The notes under the pieces: generated by a model
Told to the model about the DNA's origin: nothing
Databases searched by the model: none
The model's input: only the letters and a program-made list of their open reading frames with translations
Assembly: GCF_000380245.2 (NCBI RefSeq)
Contig: NZ_HG428750.1
Location: forward strand, 1 to 54,755
DNA length: 54,755 nucleotides
Direction: 5' to 3'
Origin: Bacillus massiliigorillae
GTDB taxonomy: Bacteria > Bacillota > Bacilli > Bacillales > DSM-1321
Part shown: one piece after another, positions 1-8,057 of the stretch
Position numbering within the stretch: the first letter of the stretch is position 1
Layout: each line of letters begins with the position of its first letter
Made by a program: the position numbers and the translations under genes

Positions 1-32
1 GATCATTTCGTTACTGTTACAGCAACTTTTAT

Positions 33-224
33 ATAATATCATTTAAGTTATTCACTGTCAATAACTTTTTTAACATTATTTTCGTCGCCATCAGAAGCAA
101 CTTTATTAATATACCATTTCATCACTTTCAAGTCAACTACTTTTTTGAAGTTTTCATTTACTTACTTTGTAGTCCGCTTGTTAGCAACGGATATAAATAT
201 ACCATTATAAAATAACCAATGCAA
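33..224 (-). promoter_or_regulatory. Three tandem sigma-A promoters, probably of an rRNA operon
   Basis: Reading leftwards on the minus strand there are three promoters with 17-base spacers: TTGCAT/TATATT (219-224 and 196-201), TTGACT/TATATT (131-136 and 108-113) and TTGACA/TATTAT (56-61 and 33-38). Each -10 is followed 5 to 7 bases later by GTTGCT, and the two upstream units also share AATGG before the -10, so the units look like duplicates of one another. Stacked strong promoters after lysS fit the rRNA operon found at this place in B. subtilis. The rRNA genes themselves are outside the window, so that assignment is inference. Confidence 0.75.
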
Positions 225-345
225 TAGTTTTCTTTAAAAACCTAGATTATTTTTATAAGATCACTCCGAAAACGTTTTACTGATAAAACAATTCCCCATT
301 TTGTTTTTTATAGAAGACTCTCTTTTATTTATAGGTTTTAGCTAC

Positions 346-381
346 AAAGAAAAAGACAGCATATATGCTGTCTTTTTCTTT
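346..381 (-). terminator. Terminator of lysS
   Basis: A perfect 36-base palindrome with 18-base arms centred on ATAT, starting 14 bases beyond the lysS stop. The distal arm ends TTTTTCTTT, so the U-rich tract is part of the stem. Confidence 0.85.
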
Positions 382-394
382 AAATACAATTTAA

Positions 395-1879
395 TTATCG
401 TTGACGCATGTAAGGGAATAACAATACATCGCGAATTGATGGTGAATTCGTTAATAACATAACTAAACGATCGACACCAATCCCTAGTCCTCCTGTTGGC
501 GGAAGACCATATTCTAATGCTTCGATGAAATCATCATCCATTTCGTGCGCTTCATCGTTACCTTGTTCTTTTTCTTTTAATTGCGCTTCAAAACGCCCGC
601 GTTGGTCAATTGGGTCATTTAGCTCTGTGAAGGCATTTGCATGCTCACGACCGACGATAAATAACTCAAAACGATCCGTAAAACGAGGATCTTCATCGTT
701 CTTCTTCGCTAATGGAGAAATCTCTACTGGATGACCGTAGATGAATGTCGGTTGAATAAGCTTCTCTTCTACAACTTGTTCAAAGAATTCATTTACAATA
801 TGTCCAAACTCCATGTGCTCATTCACTTCAATATTATGCTCTTTCGCTAATTGTTGAGCTTCTTCTTTCGTCATTTCTTTCCAGAAGTCTACTCCACAAT
901 ATTGCTTAACAGCATCAACCATATGAAGTCTTGTCCACTTAGGTGTTAAATCAATTTGCTCTTCGCCATACTGGATAACCATGCTACCATGAACCTCTTG
1001 GGCAATGTGAGCAATTAGATTTTCAGTCAGCTCCATAATATCGTTATAATCAGCATACGCTTCATATAACTCAATCATTGTAAATTCTGGGTTATGTCTT
1101 GTAGATACACCCTCATTACGGAATACACGACCAATTTCATATACCTTTTCTAATCCACCTACAATTAAACGCTTTAAGTGTAGCTCAATTGCAATACGCA
1201 TGAATAATTCCATGTCTAGCGCATTGTGGTGTGTTACGAATGGACGTGCAGAAGCTCCACCAGCAATTGTATGCATCATTGGTGTTTCAACTTCCAAGAA
1301 ACCTTGCGCATCTAGGTAGCGACGCATTGCTTGAATAATTTTACTTCTAAGAATGAAAGTTTGTCTACTTTCCTCATTAGTAATTAAATCTACATAACGC
1401 TTACGGTAACGTTCTTCTACATCTTTTAAACCGTGGAATTTATCAGGTAGCGGACGTAGCGCCTTTGTTAAGAAAGTAAATTCTTTTACTTTAATAGATA
1501 ATTCGCCCACTTGAGTTTTGAAGATCGTACCAGCAACACCTACGATATCTCCTAAATCCGCATGTTTGAAATCTTCATAGTTTTCTTCGCCCACTGCATC
1601 TTTACGAACATAAATTTGAATTTGGCCAGTCAAATCCTGAATATGAGCAAAACCAGCTTTACCTTTACCTCGTTTTGTCATAATACGTCCAGCGATTATA
1701 ACTTCAATATTCTTCTCTTCTAATTCTTCTTTAGATAGTTCACCATATGTATCAAGAATTTCTTGTGATAGGTGAGTACGGTCAAATCTTTTACCGAATG
1801 GATCTTTACCTGCATCACGTAACGCTTGCATTTTGTCACGTCTTACTTGCAATTGGTCATTTAATTCTTCATGACTCAT
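395..1879 (-). CDS. lysS: Lysyl-tRNA synthetase, class II
   Basis: Charges tRNA-Lys with lysine in the cytoplasm. The 494 residues show the class II layout: an N-terminal OB-fold anticodon-binding domain (about 55-145), then the catalytic domain with motif 1 near FLEVETP (194-200), motif 2 FRNEG (253-257) and motif 3 GLGIGVDRL near residue 464. Length and order match bacterial LysRS. The ATG follows TTGGAG at normal spacing. It lies downstream of dusB but is separated from it by a terminator and has its own possible promoter, so it can be transcribed alone. No lysine T-box or riboswitch was recognised in the leader. Confidence 0.97.
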   Translation of the reverse strand: MSHEELNDQLQVRRDKMQALRDAGKDPFGKRFDRTHLSQEILDTYGELSKEELEEKNIEVIIAGRIMTKRGKGKAGFAHIQDLTGQIQIYVRKDAVGEENYEDFKHADLGDIVGVAGTIFKTQVGELSIKVKEFTFLTKALRPLPDKFHGLKDVEERYRKRYVDLITNEESRQTFILRSKIIQAMRRYLDAQGFLEVETPMMHTIAGGASARPFVTHHNALDMELFMRIAIELHLKRLIVGGLEKVYEIGRVFRNEGVSTRHNPEFTMIELYEAYADYNDIMELTENLIAHIAQEVHGSMVIQYGEEQIDLTPKWTRLHMVDAVKQYCGVDFWKEMTKEEAQQLAKEHNIEVNEHMEFGHIVNEFFEQVVEEKLIQPTFIYGHPVEISPLAKKNDEDPRFTDRFELFIVGREHANAFTELNDPIDQRGRFEAQLKEKEQGNDEAHEMDDDFIEALEYGLPPTGGLGIGVDRLVMLLTNSPSIRDVLLFPYMRQR

Positions 1880-1916
1880 GATTGTTCACTCCAATTTCCT
1901 TGTCATATATATATTT

Positions 1917-1933
1917 AGTTCGATAAACGAACT
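1917..1933 (-). promoter_or_regulatory. Perfect inverted repeat in the lysS leader
   Basis: AGTTCG-ATAAA-CGAACT forms a perfect 6-bp hairpin with a 5-base loop, about 38 bases upstream of the lysS ATG and downstream of the likely -10. It could be an operator or a small leader hairpin. No specific regulator is recognised. Confidence 0.4.
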
Positions 1934-1949
1934 GTAATGTCTAATTTCC

Positions 1950-1973
1950 ATTGTACACAAAGAAGCATAGGAA
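1950..1973 (-). promoter_or_regulatory. Possible lysS promoter (extended -10)
   Basis: The minus strand carries TGTG followed by TACAAT (plus 1950-1955), an extended -10 element. The -35 region is poor (around TGTTTT). A promoter is expected here because dusB ends in a terminator just upstream. Confidence 0.4.
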
Positions 1974-2008
1974 AACACCTTTTTTCCATGAAAGGTTGTT
2001 TTACATCC

Positions 2009-2037
2009 AAAAAAACTGCCAGAAAAACCGGCAGTTT
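2009..2037 (-). terminator. Terminator of the pab-fol-dusB operon
   Basis: The stem AAACTGCC/GGCAGTTT with a 9-base loop is followed on the minus strand by a run of seven T. It lies 41 bases after the dusB stop and ends the folate operon. Confidence 0.85.
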
Positions 2038-2077
2038 AGTGAATATCATAGGAAATTACTATTAGAAATTCAAACCA

Positions 2078-3076
2078 TTATACAACGTGTATAGTAGCTG
2101 CCTTTCTTTCCACTTCCTCTACTAACCCAGTTAATACGTTAGCCATTTGTGCTCTTGTCGTACACTCATTAATATCATTACGTGCTTTAGCATTACCTTT
2201 AATGCCTTTTAAATACCAAGCTGCATGTTTTCTCATTTCACGTACAGCTACATTTTCGTTCTTTAAATCAATTAAGCGATCTAAATGAAGTAAGCACACG
2301 TCAATCTTCTCACGTGCTGTCGGCTCGTCAACTAGTTCCCCTGTTTCTAAATATTTAACTGTACGATAAATCATCCAAGGGTTCCCAAGTGCCGCTCGAC
2401 CAATCATTACACCATCACAACCAGTCTCATCTAACATCCTTTTCGCATCTTGTGGTGTTTCAACATCACCATTTCCAATAATCGGGATATTGGTTGCTTC
2501 TTTCACTTGGCGAATAATATCCCAGTTGGATTTACCTTCATACATTTGGTAACGAGTTCTTCCATGTAACGCGACTGCTTTTCCTCCCGCTCGTTCTACC
2601 GCTTGAGCATTTTCAATTGCATATACATGTTCTTCATCCCAGCCCATACGCATTTTTACAGTTACAGGCTTATCAACAGTATCAACAACCGCCGCTACCA
2701 TTTCATATATTTTATTAGGATCTAGTAACCATTTTGCCCCAGCATCTACCTTTGTAATCTTCGGCACCGGACATCCCATATTGATATCAATAATATCTGC
2801 ATTTGTATTCTTATCAACAAATTGCGCTGCTTCTACTAATGTTGATTTTTCTCCACCAAAAATTTGTAAGCTCAGCGGCTTTTCTCTTTCATCAATAAAA
2901 AGCATATCCATCGTTCTCGCGTTTTTATATACAATCCCCTTATCACTTACCATTTCAGCGCAAACTAGCCCTGCACCAAATTCTTTAACCGTTAAGCGGA
3001 ATGCAACATTACATACCCCAGCCATCGGGGCAAGAACAATACGATTCTTCATTTCGATATCGCCTATTTTAAACAA
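2078..3076 (-). CDS. dusB: tRNA-dihydrouridine synthase
   Basis: A flavoprotein that reduces uridine to dihydrouridine in tRNA D-loops. The 332 residues carry the Dus signature: LAPMAGVCN near the N-terminus, the DINMGCP motif with its catalytic Cys near residue 101, VKMRMGWD, LHGRTR, GNGDV and DGVMIGRAALGNPW for FMN binding. The start codon is TTG at 3076, preceded by AAAGGAGG with a 7-base gap. The N-terminus MFKIGDIEMKNR aligns with B. subtilis YacF as I recall it. It is the last gene of the folate operon, 70 bases after yazB, and is followed by a terminator. This linkage is conserved in Bacillus although the enzyme is not part of folate synthesis. Confidence 0.95.
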   Translation of the reverse strand: MFKIGDIEMKNRIVLAPMAGVCNVAFRLTVKEFGAGLVCAEMVSDKGIVYKNARTMDMLFIDEREKPLSLQIFGGEKSTLVEAAQFVDKNTNADIIDINMGCPVPKITKVDAGAKWLLDPNKIYEMVAAVVDTVDKPVTVKMRMGWDEEHVYAIENAQAVERAGGKAVALHGRTRYQMYEGKSNWDIIRQVKEATNIPIIGNGDVETPQDAKRMLDETGCDGVMIGRAALGNPWMIYRTVKYLETGELVDEPTAREKIDVCLLHLDRLIDLKNENVAVREMRKHAAWYLKGIKGNAKARNDINECTTRAQMANVLTGLVEEVERKAATIHVV

Positions 3077-3146
3077 TAGATGTCCTCCTTTCTTAAAGCT
3101 GCATGAAATACATTCCCATTCCCTAAGCTTCGTTCCAATTTATCGA

Positions 3147-3353
3147 TTAATCAACCGGCTGCAATTCATTAATTGAAATCCCTAAAACATCTGCGATTTC
3201 TTTAATAAACTGTTCCGTCGGCATTCTATTTCCACGTTCTATTTCACCAAGATATGATACAGATACCAATAACTCTTTAGCAAACCCTTCCTGTGTGTAT
3301 CCTTTTAACTTTCTAAATGCTCGAATACGTCTTCCCCATTTTTCCGCTTCCAT
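3147..3353 (-). CDS. yazB: Small XRE-family helix-turn-helix protein (YazB-like)
   Basis: A 68-residue protein consisting almost entirely of one lambda-repressor-type helix-turn-helix (about residues 8-62): GYTQEGFAKELLVSVSYLGEIERG is the helix-turn-helix core, followed by the usual LGIS tail. It is presumably a DNA-binding regulator, but its target is unknown. The first 49 bases overlap the end of folK in another frame. The start is supported by AAGGAG 8 bases before the ATG, inside folK. The position between folK and dusB matches yazB of B. subtilis, so expression should follow the folate operon. Confidence 0.85.
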   Translation of the reverse strand: MEAEKWGRRIRAFRKLKGYTQEGFAKELLVSVSYLGEIERGNRMPTEQFIKEIADVLGISINELQPVD

Positions 3354-3832
3354 AATCGTACTCCTTCTTTATCCGGTATACGTTCTAAAATTTCATTAAA
3401 AGATTGACCCGATGTGGGAAGCTGGATGTTTGGCTCTATTTCCACTAAAGGAATGATGACAAAAGCACGCTCGTGCATCCTAGGATGTGGAACAGAAAGG
3501 TCATCTGTTTCAATATTTTCGTGATTAAACAATAAAATGTCAAGGTCCACCGTTCGTGGACCCCAACGAATTACCCTTTTTCTACCAAGAGTATTTTCGA
3601 TACTTTGACAGACAGAAAGCAATTGCTCCGCTGTGTACGTAGTTTTTAATTCGACAACGATATTTAAGAAATTTCCTTGATTTGTATAACCGACAGGGTC
3701 GGTTTCATAAAGTGATGAAATGTCACTCACTTCAATATGCTGATCACCATGTAATAACTGAACGGCTTCACGCAAATATAGTAGCCTATCATCCAGATTA
3801 GAACCAAGTGATAAATAAGCAGTAGATGTCAT
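3305..3832 (-). CDS. folK: 2-amino-4-hydroxy-6-hydroxymethyldihydropteridine pyrophosphokinase
   Basis: Transfers pyrophosphate from ATP to 6-hydroxymethyl-7,8-dihydropterin, the step before dihydropteroate synthase. The 175 residues begin with the typical YLSLGSNLDDR and contain the HPPK signature RWGPRTVDLDILLFN (about 91-105) with the metal-binding Asp pair, then PHPRMHERAFVIIPL. Its ATG overlaps the folB stop by one base (TAATG), so the two are translationally coupled. yazB starts within its 3' end. Confidence 0.96.
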   Translation of the reverse strand: MTSTAYLSLGSNLDDRLLYLREAVQLLHGDQHIEVSDISSLYETDPVGYTNQGNFLNIVVELKTTYTAEQLLSVCQSIENTLGRKRVIRWGPRTVDLDILLFNHENIETDDLSVPHPRMHERAFVIIPLVEIEPNIQLPTSGQSFNEILERIPDKEGVRLWKRKNGEDVFEHLES

Positions 3833-4197
3833 TACAATTCACGGCTCCTCTTTATTTCAATAGCCACTGATTTATAATGACCTGGGATTGGCGGATCTGG
3901 CTTAATTACCTTCACAGTACAAGTTTGCACTAATGGAAATTGATTTAATATCGTTGATGCAATTTTTTCAGCTACAGCTTCTAGTAGTTTATATGGTTTT
4001 CCTTCTACAATCATCTTACACGCATTGAAAAGTTCACCATAATGAACAGAATAAGTTAGTTCATCACTTTTTCCCGCTTTTGATAAATCAGTTTCAACCA
4101 TTAGATCTACCTTAAAGCGTTGACCTAACTTTGTTTCTTCTGGAAACACGCCATGGTAACCATAGAACTCCATTTCATTGACATAAATTTTATCCAT
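3832..4197 (-). CDS. folB: Dihydroneopterin aldolase
   Basis: Cleaves 7,8-dihydroneopterin to 6-hydroxymethyldihydropterin in folate synthesis. The 121 residues start MDKIYVNEMEFYGYHGVFPEE. The YGYHGV motif, the central Glu region (LLEAVAEKIA) and VKVIKPDPPIPGHY are family hallmarks. An in-frame ATG lies 18 bases upstream (4215), but the ATG at 4197 has AAAGGGG 6 bases before it and gives the usual family length. The first 8 bases overlap the folP stop region, and the end overlaps folK, so the fol genes form one tightly coupled operon. Confidence 0.95.
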   Translation of the reverse strand: MDKIYVNEMEFYGYHGVFPEETKLGQRFKVDLMVETDLSKAGKSDELTYSVHYGELFNACKMIVEGKPYKLLEAVAEKIASTILNQFPLVQTCTVKVIKPDPPIPGHYKSVAIEIKRSREL

Positions 4198-5032
4198 TGT
4201 CTTGCCCCTTTCCAACTAACGCATCCATCATTTTCGCCATGCGAGCTACTTCTTTCACATCATGGACCCGCATAATTTGGCAACCTTTTTGAATGCCATA
4301 ACAAACAGTGGCACCTGTGCCTTCTAAACGCTCATTAGCTGGTAAGTCTAAAATCGCACCAATCATCGATTTTCGTGATGTACCAAGTAACACTGGATAT
4401 CCTAATGCCACAAGTGTATCCAAATTACGCATCATTTCTACATTTTGTTGTAAATCTTTCGCAAAGCCAATACCAGGGTCAACAATGATATTTTCATCTT
4501 TCACACCCGCTTGCTTTGCCAATGAAATACTTTCATACATATCATAAAAAGCATCGCGAACAAAGTTTTCATAGTCTTGGTCATGACGATTGTGCATGAT
4601 AACGAATGGTACATTGAGTTCTGCAGCCACACTCGCCATGCGATCATCGGCTTTACCACCCCATATATCATTAATAATATGAGCGCCTGCCATGATAGCT
4701 TGTTTTGCCACTTCTGCTTTGTACGTATCAATGGAAATAGGTACACTTACTTCACTTGCTAAAGCTTTGATAATAGGAATAACTCGTTGTAATTCTTCTT
4801 CTACAGAGACTGGGGCGTGACCAGGGCGTGTAGATTCCCCACCAATATCGATGATGTCTGCTCCGTCTTGCACTAATTTTTTTGCTTGAGCTACCGCTGC
4901 TTCTATTTCATTAAATCGTCCACCATCAGAAAATGAATCAGGTGTGACGTTCAAGATACCCATAATCAATGTCTTCTTACTATAATCTAGCTTATATGGT
5001 CCACAAGAAATAATCGTATTGTTTGTATTCAT
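4190..5032 (-). CDS. folP: Dihydropteroate synthase
   Basis: Condenses p-aminobenzoate with hydroxymethyldihydropterin pyrophosphate; this is the sulfonamide target. The 280-residue TIM barrel shows NVTPDSFSDGG (about 28-38), DIGGESTRPG (61-70), the SIDTYKAEVA strand, DPGIGFAK and LGTSRKS (phosphate site), ending with an IMRVHDV motif. The ATG follows AGGTGA with a 6-base gap. It sits between pabC and folB. Having pab and fol genes in one operon places precursor and product synthesis together. Confidence 0.97.
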   Translation of the reverse strand: MNTNNTIISCGPYKLDYSKKTLIMGILNVTPDSFSDGGRFNEIEAAVAQAKKLVQDGADIIDIGGESTRPGHAPVSVEEELQRVIPIIKALASEVSVPISIDTYKAEVAKQAIMAGAHIINDIWGGKADDRMASVAAELNVPFVIMHNRHDQDYENFVRDAFYDMYESISLAKQAGVKDENIIVDPGIGFAKDLQQNVEMMRNLDTLVALGYPVLLGTSRKSMIGAILDLPANERLEGTGATVCYGIQKGCQIMRVHDVKEVARMAKMMDALVGKGQDNG

Positions 5033-5050
5033 ATTGAGTCACCTAGCATT

Positions 5051-5917
5051 TCATCGTAATGTTTGACTTGTCTCTAATTGATTTCTATATTCCTTATACA
5101 TAGAAAAAAGTTGATTCGTAACCGAACCAGTTGCTCCCTGATAACGAGCTTTGCCTACCAACTCGTTCACTGCTACTATTTCCTGAATAGAATTCGTAAT
5201 GAAGACCTCATCAGCTTGCTCAAGTTCTTCTACCCGATAGTAACCTTCCTGTACCTGCAAGCCTATTTTTTCAGCCATACGTATAATCAATCTTCGCGTA
5301 ATACCCGGTAAAATACCTGTACATATATGTGGCGTATACAAAACATCCCGCTTCACCAAAAAAACATTGGATGTGATTGCCTCCGAAACATAGCCTTCTT
5401 TCGTTAAAAAAATACCTTCTGCTTCAGGGTAATTTTTCAATTCCATTTTCGCCGCAATATTATTACCATAATGATGCGACTTCAAGCGAACGGATGTTTC
5501 AGGTGTGTTTCGGGCCACCTGCAAAAGCACAGCCGACTTTTCCTGCAATGTGTCTAAAGGCTCTTGTAATGGACTAATAAACACCATTATATTAGGCTCG
5601 CGATAAGGTTGATTAGGTAGACCCACCACTCCTACACCTGCAGATACATTGATCCGAACACGAGCATGCTTTAAATCATTTTTCATGAGCAATTGTAGGA
5701 GAATCTGTTTCATCTCTTCTTTTTGAATTGTCACTTCAATGAACATCTCTCGTAAACCTTGTTGCAATCGCTCTATATGATCATCTAGCAAGAAAGCATG
5801 TCCATCATACAACCGCAATGTTTCAAAAAGACCTATTCCATACAGAAAACCATGATCAAACGGAGAAATCATCACTTTCTCTTCGTCCAAATACTGACCA
5901 TTTTGATAGATAATCAT
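5051..5917 (-). CDS. pabC: Aminodeoxychorismate lyase (4-amino-4-deoxychorismate lyase)
   Basis: A PLP enzyme that releases p-aminobenzoate from aminodeoxychorismate. It belongs to fold-type IV (branched-chain aminotransferase family). It begins MIIYQNGQYLDEEKVMISPFDHGFLYGIGLFETLR, has the active-site lysine in RLKSHHYGNN (near residue 149) and the substrate-binding EAITSNVFL stretch. A methionine 12 bases further up (5929) abuts the pabA stop but lacks a ribosome site. The one chosen at 5917 has GGGTGAT just upstream and gives 288 residues. Both starts remain possible. Confidence 0.92.
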   Translation of the reverse strand: MIIYQNGQYLDEEKVMISPFDHGFLYGIGLFETLRLYDGHAFLLDDHIERLQQGLREMFIEVTIQKEEMKQILLQLLMKNDLKHARVRINVSAGVGVVGLPNQPYREPNIMVFISPLQEPLDTLQEKSAVLLQVARNTPETSVRLKSHHYGNNIAAKMELKNYPEAEGIFLTKEGYVSEAITSNVFLVKRDVLYTPHICTGILPGITRRLIIRMAEKIGLQVQEGYYRVEELEQADEVFITNSIQEIVAVNELVGKARYQGATGSVTNQLFSMYKEYRNQLETSQTLR

Positions 5918-5928
5918 CTTATCACCCA

Positions 5929-6510
5929 TTAATTGTTTGTTTTACTATAATAACGCAAAAATTGCTCTAATTGTTCTTTCCCGTACTCTGTCATTATTGA
6001 CTCTGGATGGAATTGCACTCCTTCTATCGGCAACTCCTTATGTCTAATAGCCATAATTTCTCCCTCTTCAGTCCAAGCAGATATTTCAAAGCAAGAAGGT
6101 AGTGTTTCTCTCTTTACAATCAATGAATGGTAGCGCGTTGCCTGAAATGGGTTTTTTATATCTTTAAAGATGGTTTTCCTATCATGATAAACTGGCGACG
6201 TTTTACCATGCATTAATCGTTCTGCTCTTACAACCTCTGCACCAAATGCTTGTCCAATAGATTGCTGACCAAGACAAACACCGAAGATTGGAATACTACC
6301 TGCAAAGTGTTCAATGACCTGCAAGCTAACACCCGCTTCATTCGGACTGCATGGTCCAGGAGAAATCATAATATAGCTAGGTGATAATTCCTCAATCTCC
6401 GCTATTGTAATCTCATCATTTCTCTTCACAATCAGCTCTTGTCCCATTTCACCTAGATATTGTACTAAATTAAATGTAAATGAATCATAATTATCAATCA
6501 TTAGTATCAT
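5929..6510 (-). CDS. pabA: Aminodeoxychorismate/anthranilate synthase glutaminase subunit
   Basis: Class I glutamine amidotransferase that supplies ammonia to PabB. The 193 residues contain the oxyanion strand SPGPCSPNEAG, the nucleophile Cys79 in FGVCLGQQS, and the His168/Glu170 pair in VQFHPES. In B. subtilis the same subunit also serves TrpE (as TrpG); no tryptophan genes are here, so dual use is only likely by analogy. The ATG overlaps the pabB stop (ATGA), which implies translational coupling and matched subunit production. Confidence 0.95.
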   Translation of the reverse strand: MILMIDNYDSFTFNLVQYLGEMGQELIVKRNDEITIAEIEELSPSYIMISPGPCSPNEAGVSLQVIEHFAGSIPIFGVCLGQQSIGQAFGAEVVRAERLMHGKTSPVYHDRKTIFKDIKNPFQATRYHSLIVKRETLPSCFEISAWTEEGEIMAIRHKELPIEGVQFHPESIMTEYGKEQLEQFLRYYSKTNN

Positions 6511-7928
6511 CGTTGCTCTTCACCTTTACGTAATGCTTTTTCATCCGCTAACTCTTTCGCTCTCCAAACAGCCGCTGCTTTCTTTAAACTTTCCTTATAC
6601 TCATGCTTCGGTTGAGAATCAATGACAATTCCTGCTCCCGCTTGAATATGCCCAACACCATCTTTTGCAAATAATGTACGAATGACAATATTTAATTCTA
6701 AATCTCCATTAAAGCCAATCCAACCTATTGATCCCGTATAGACACCCCTACGTACTGGCTCTAATTCTTCAATAATCTCCATTGTCCGTACCTTAGGAGC
6801 TCCAGTAATCGTTCCACCAGGGAATGTAGCACGAATTACATCATATTCATCTGCAGAAGCTGCTAGGCTTCCTCTTACATTTGATACAATATGCATCACG
6901 TGTGAATATTTTTCTATAACCATAAATTCATTAACTTCTACTGTGCCATATTCACAGACACGACCAAGGTCGTTTCTCTCAAGATCCACTAGCATTACAT
7001 GTTCCGCTCGTTCTTTCTCATTTTGAATTAATTCATCCGCAAGCTGTTCATCTTCTATTTCATTCTTACCGCGCGAACGTGTACCGGCTATCGGTCTTGT
7101 ACTAACAGCACGTCTCTTTTTCTTTACAAGTAATTCGGGAGATCCACTCACTACTTGAAAATAGGGCGTTTGTAAATAGCTCATGTATGGAGATGGATTC
7201 AACTCTCTCAGAGCGGTATAAATTTCAAGAGGGTGTGCTACAAGTTGTTTAGATTGTCTAACGGAGAGATTAACTTGAAAGATATCTCCTTGAGCGATAT
7301 ATGCTTTCACCTTATCAACAGCATCTTTAAATTGCTGCTCTGTCATTGAAACCTCTAAGTCTCCATCATTTTCACTCAATAGATCAAAATGTAGTTCTTG
7401 GCTACGTGAAGAAGCTTCAACGAATTGATGCTCCATTTCTTCTAACCTACGTTGACATACATCTTCATCATGACCAACCATCATGAGCCACAACACTTCT
7501 TCCTCATGATCGAACAATGCCACTTCATCGAATACAAGGAAATAAAGTATAGGAGTTTCCAAATCATCCTCAGCTAACATCGGTAAATTCTCTATGTAAC
7601 GCGCATAGTCATAGCTAATAAAACCGATAGCTCCACCTTGGAAGTCAGGTAAATCCTGTTGAAATGCTACTTCCCTTTGCCTCATCCACTGCTTCATACT
7701 AAGAAGCGGGTCACCTGAAATAATTTCTTCCTGACCCTGCTCGCTTACTACCAATCGATTATGATAACCTTCTATCACCGCATGAGCATGTATTCCACAA
7801 ATAGAATACTTACCACCTCTACCACTTTCTAAAATTATATGATGTTCACTTTTATATGACAAAACCTTGTATGCATGAAAAAAATCTTCTTTCTTGAAGG
7901 GGATTTTTCTATTAAACACTTGGCGCAT
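6507..7928 (-). CDS. pabB: Aminodeoxychorismate synthase component I
   Basis: Converts chorismate and ammonia to 4-amino-4-deoxychorismate. The 473 residues have an N-terminal anthranilate-synthase-I-like domain and a C-terminal chorismate-binding domain, with PIAGTRSRG (the Pro-Ile-Ala-Gly segment typical of PabB), LVDLERNDLGRV, HIVSNVRG, FPGGTITGAPKVR and the closing GAGIVIDSQP. It is the first gene of the folate operon. Its ATG is preceded by TTAGGAGTG. The promoter is probably in the 78 bases between it and the cysK stop-side terminator, with a TACACT -10 candidate, but this is weak. Confidence 0.95.
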   Translation of the reverse strand: MRQVFNRKIPFKKEDFFHAYKVLSYKSEHHIILESGRGGKYSICGIHAHAVIEGYHNRLVVSEQGQEEIISGDPLLSMKQWMRQREVAFQQDLPDFQGGAIGFISYDYARYIENLPMLAEDDLETPILYFLVFDEVALFDHEEEVLWLMMVGHDEDVCQRRLEEMEHQFVEASSRSQELHFDLLSENDGDLEVSMTEQQFKDAVDKVKAYIAQGDIFQVNLSVRQSKQLVAHPLEIYTALRELNPSPYMSYLQTPYFQVVSGSPELLVKKKRRAVSTRPIAGTRSRGKNEIEDEQLADELIQNEKERAEHVMLVDLERNDLGRVCEYGTVEVNEFMVIEKYSHVMHIVSNVRGSLAASADEYDVIRATFPGGTITGAPKVRTMEIIEELEPVRRGVYTGSIGWIGFNGDLELNIVIRTLFAKDGVGHIQAGAGIVIDSQPKHEYKESLKKAAAVWRAKELADEKALRKGEEQR

Positions 7929-8006
7929 CTATCTATTCACTCCTAATTTAAGCCTTCATCTGTTTTCACTCTCTTAGTGTACTATGCCCTAGACCATTTT
8001 CATAAC

Positions 8007-8036
8007 AAAAAAAGCACCCATGAAATGGATGCTTTT
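8007..8036 (-). terminator. Terminator of cysK
   Basis: The 12-bp stem (AAAAGCATCCAT against ATGGGTGCTTTT, one A-C mismatch) with a short loop is followed by a T-run on the minus strand, 22 bases after the cysK stop. Confidence 0.85.
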
Positions 8037-8057
8037 CACCGCTATTAAACGAAATAA

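Noticed and set aside
262..280. A catabolite-responsive (cre) element around AAAACGTTTT
   Set aside because: The palindrome is present but the flanking TG and CA are one base out of register with the cre consensus.
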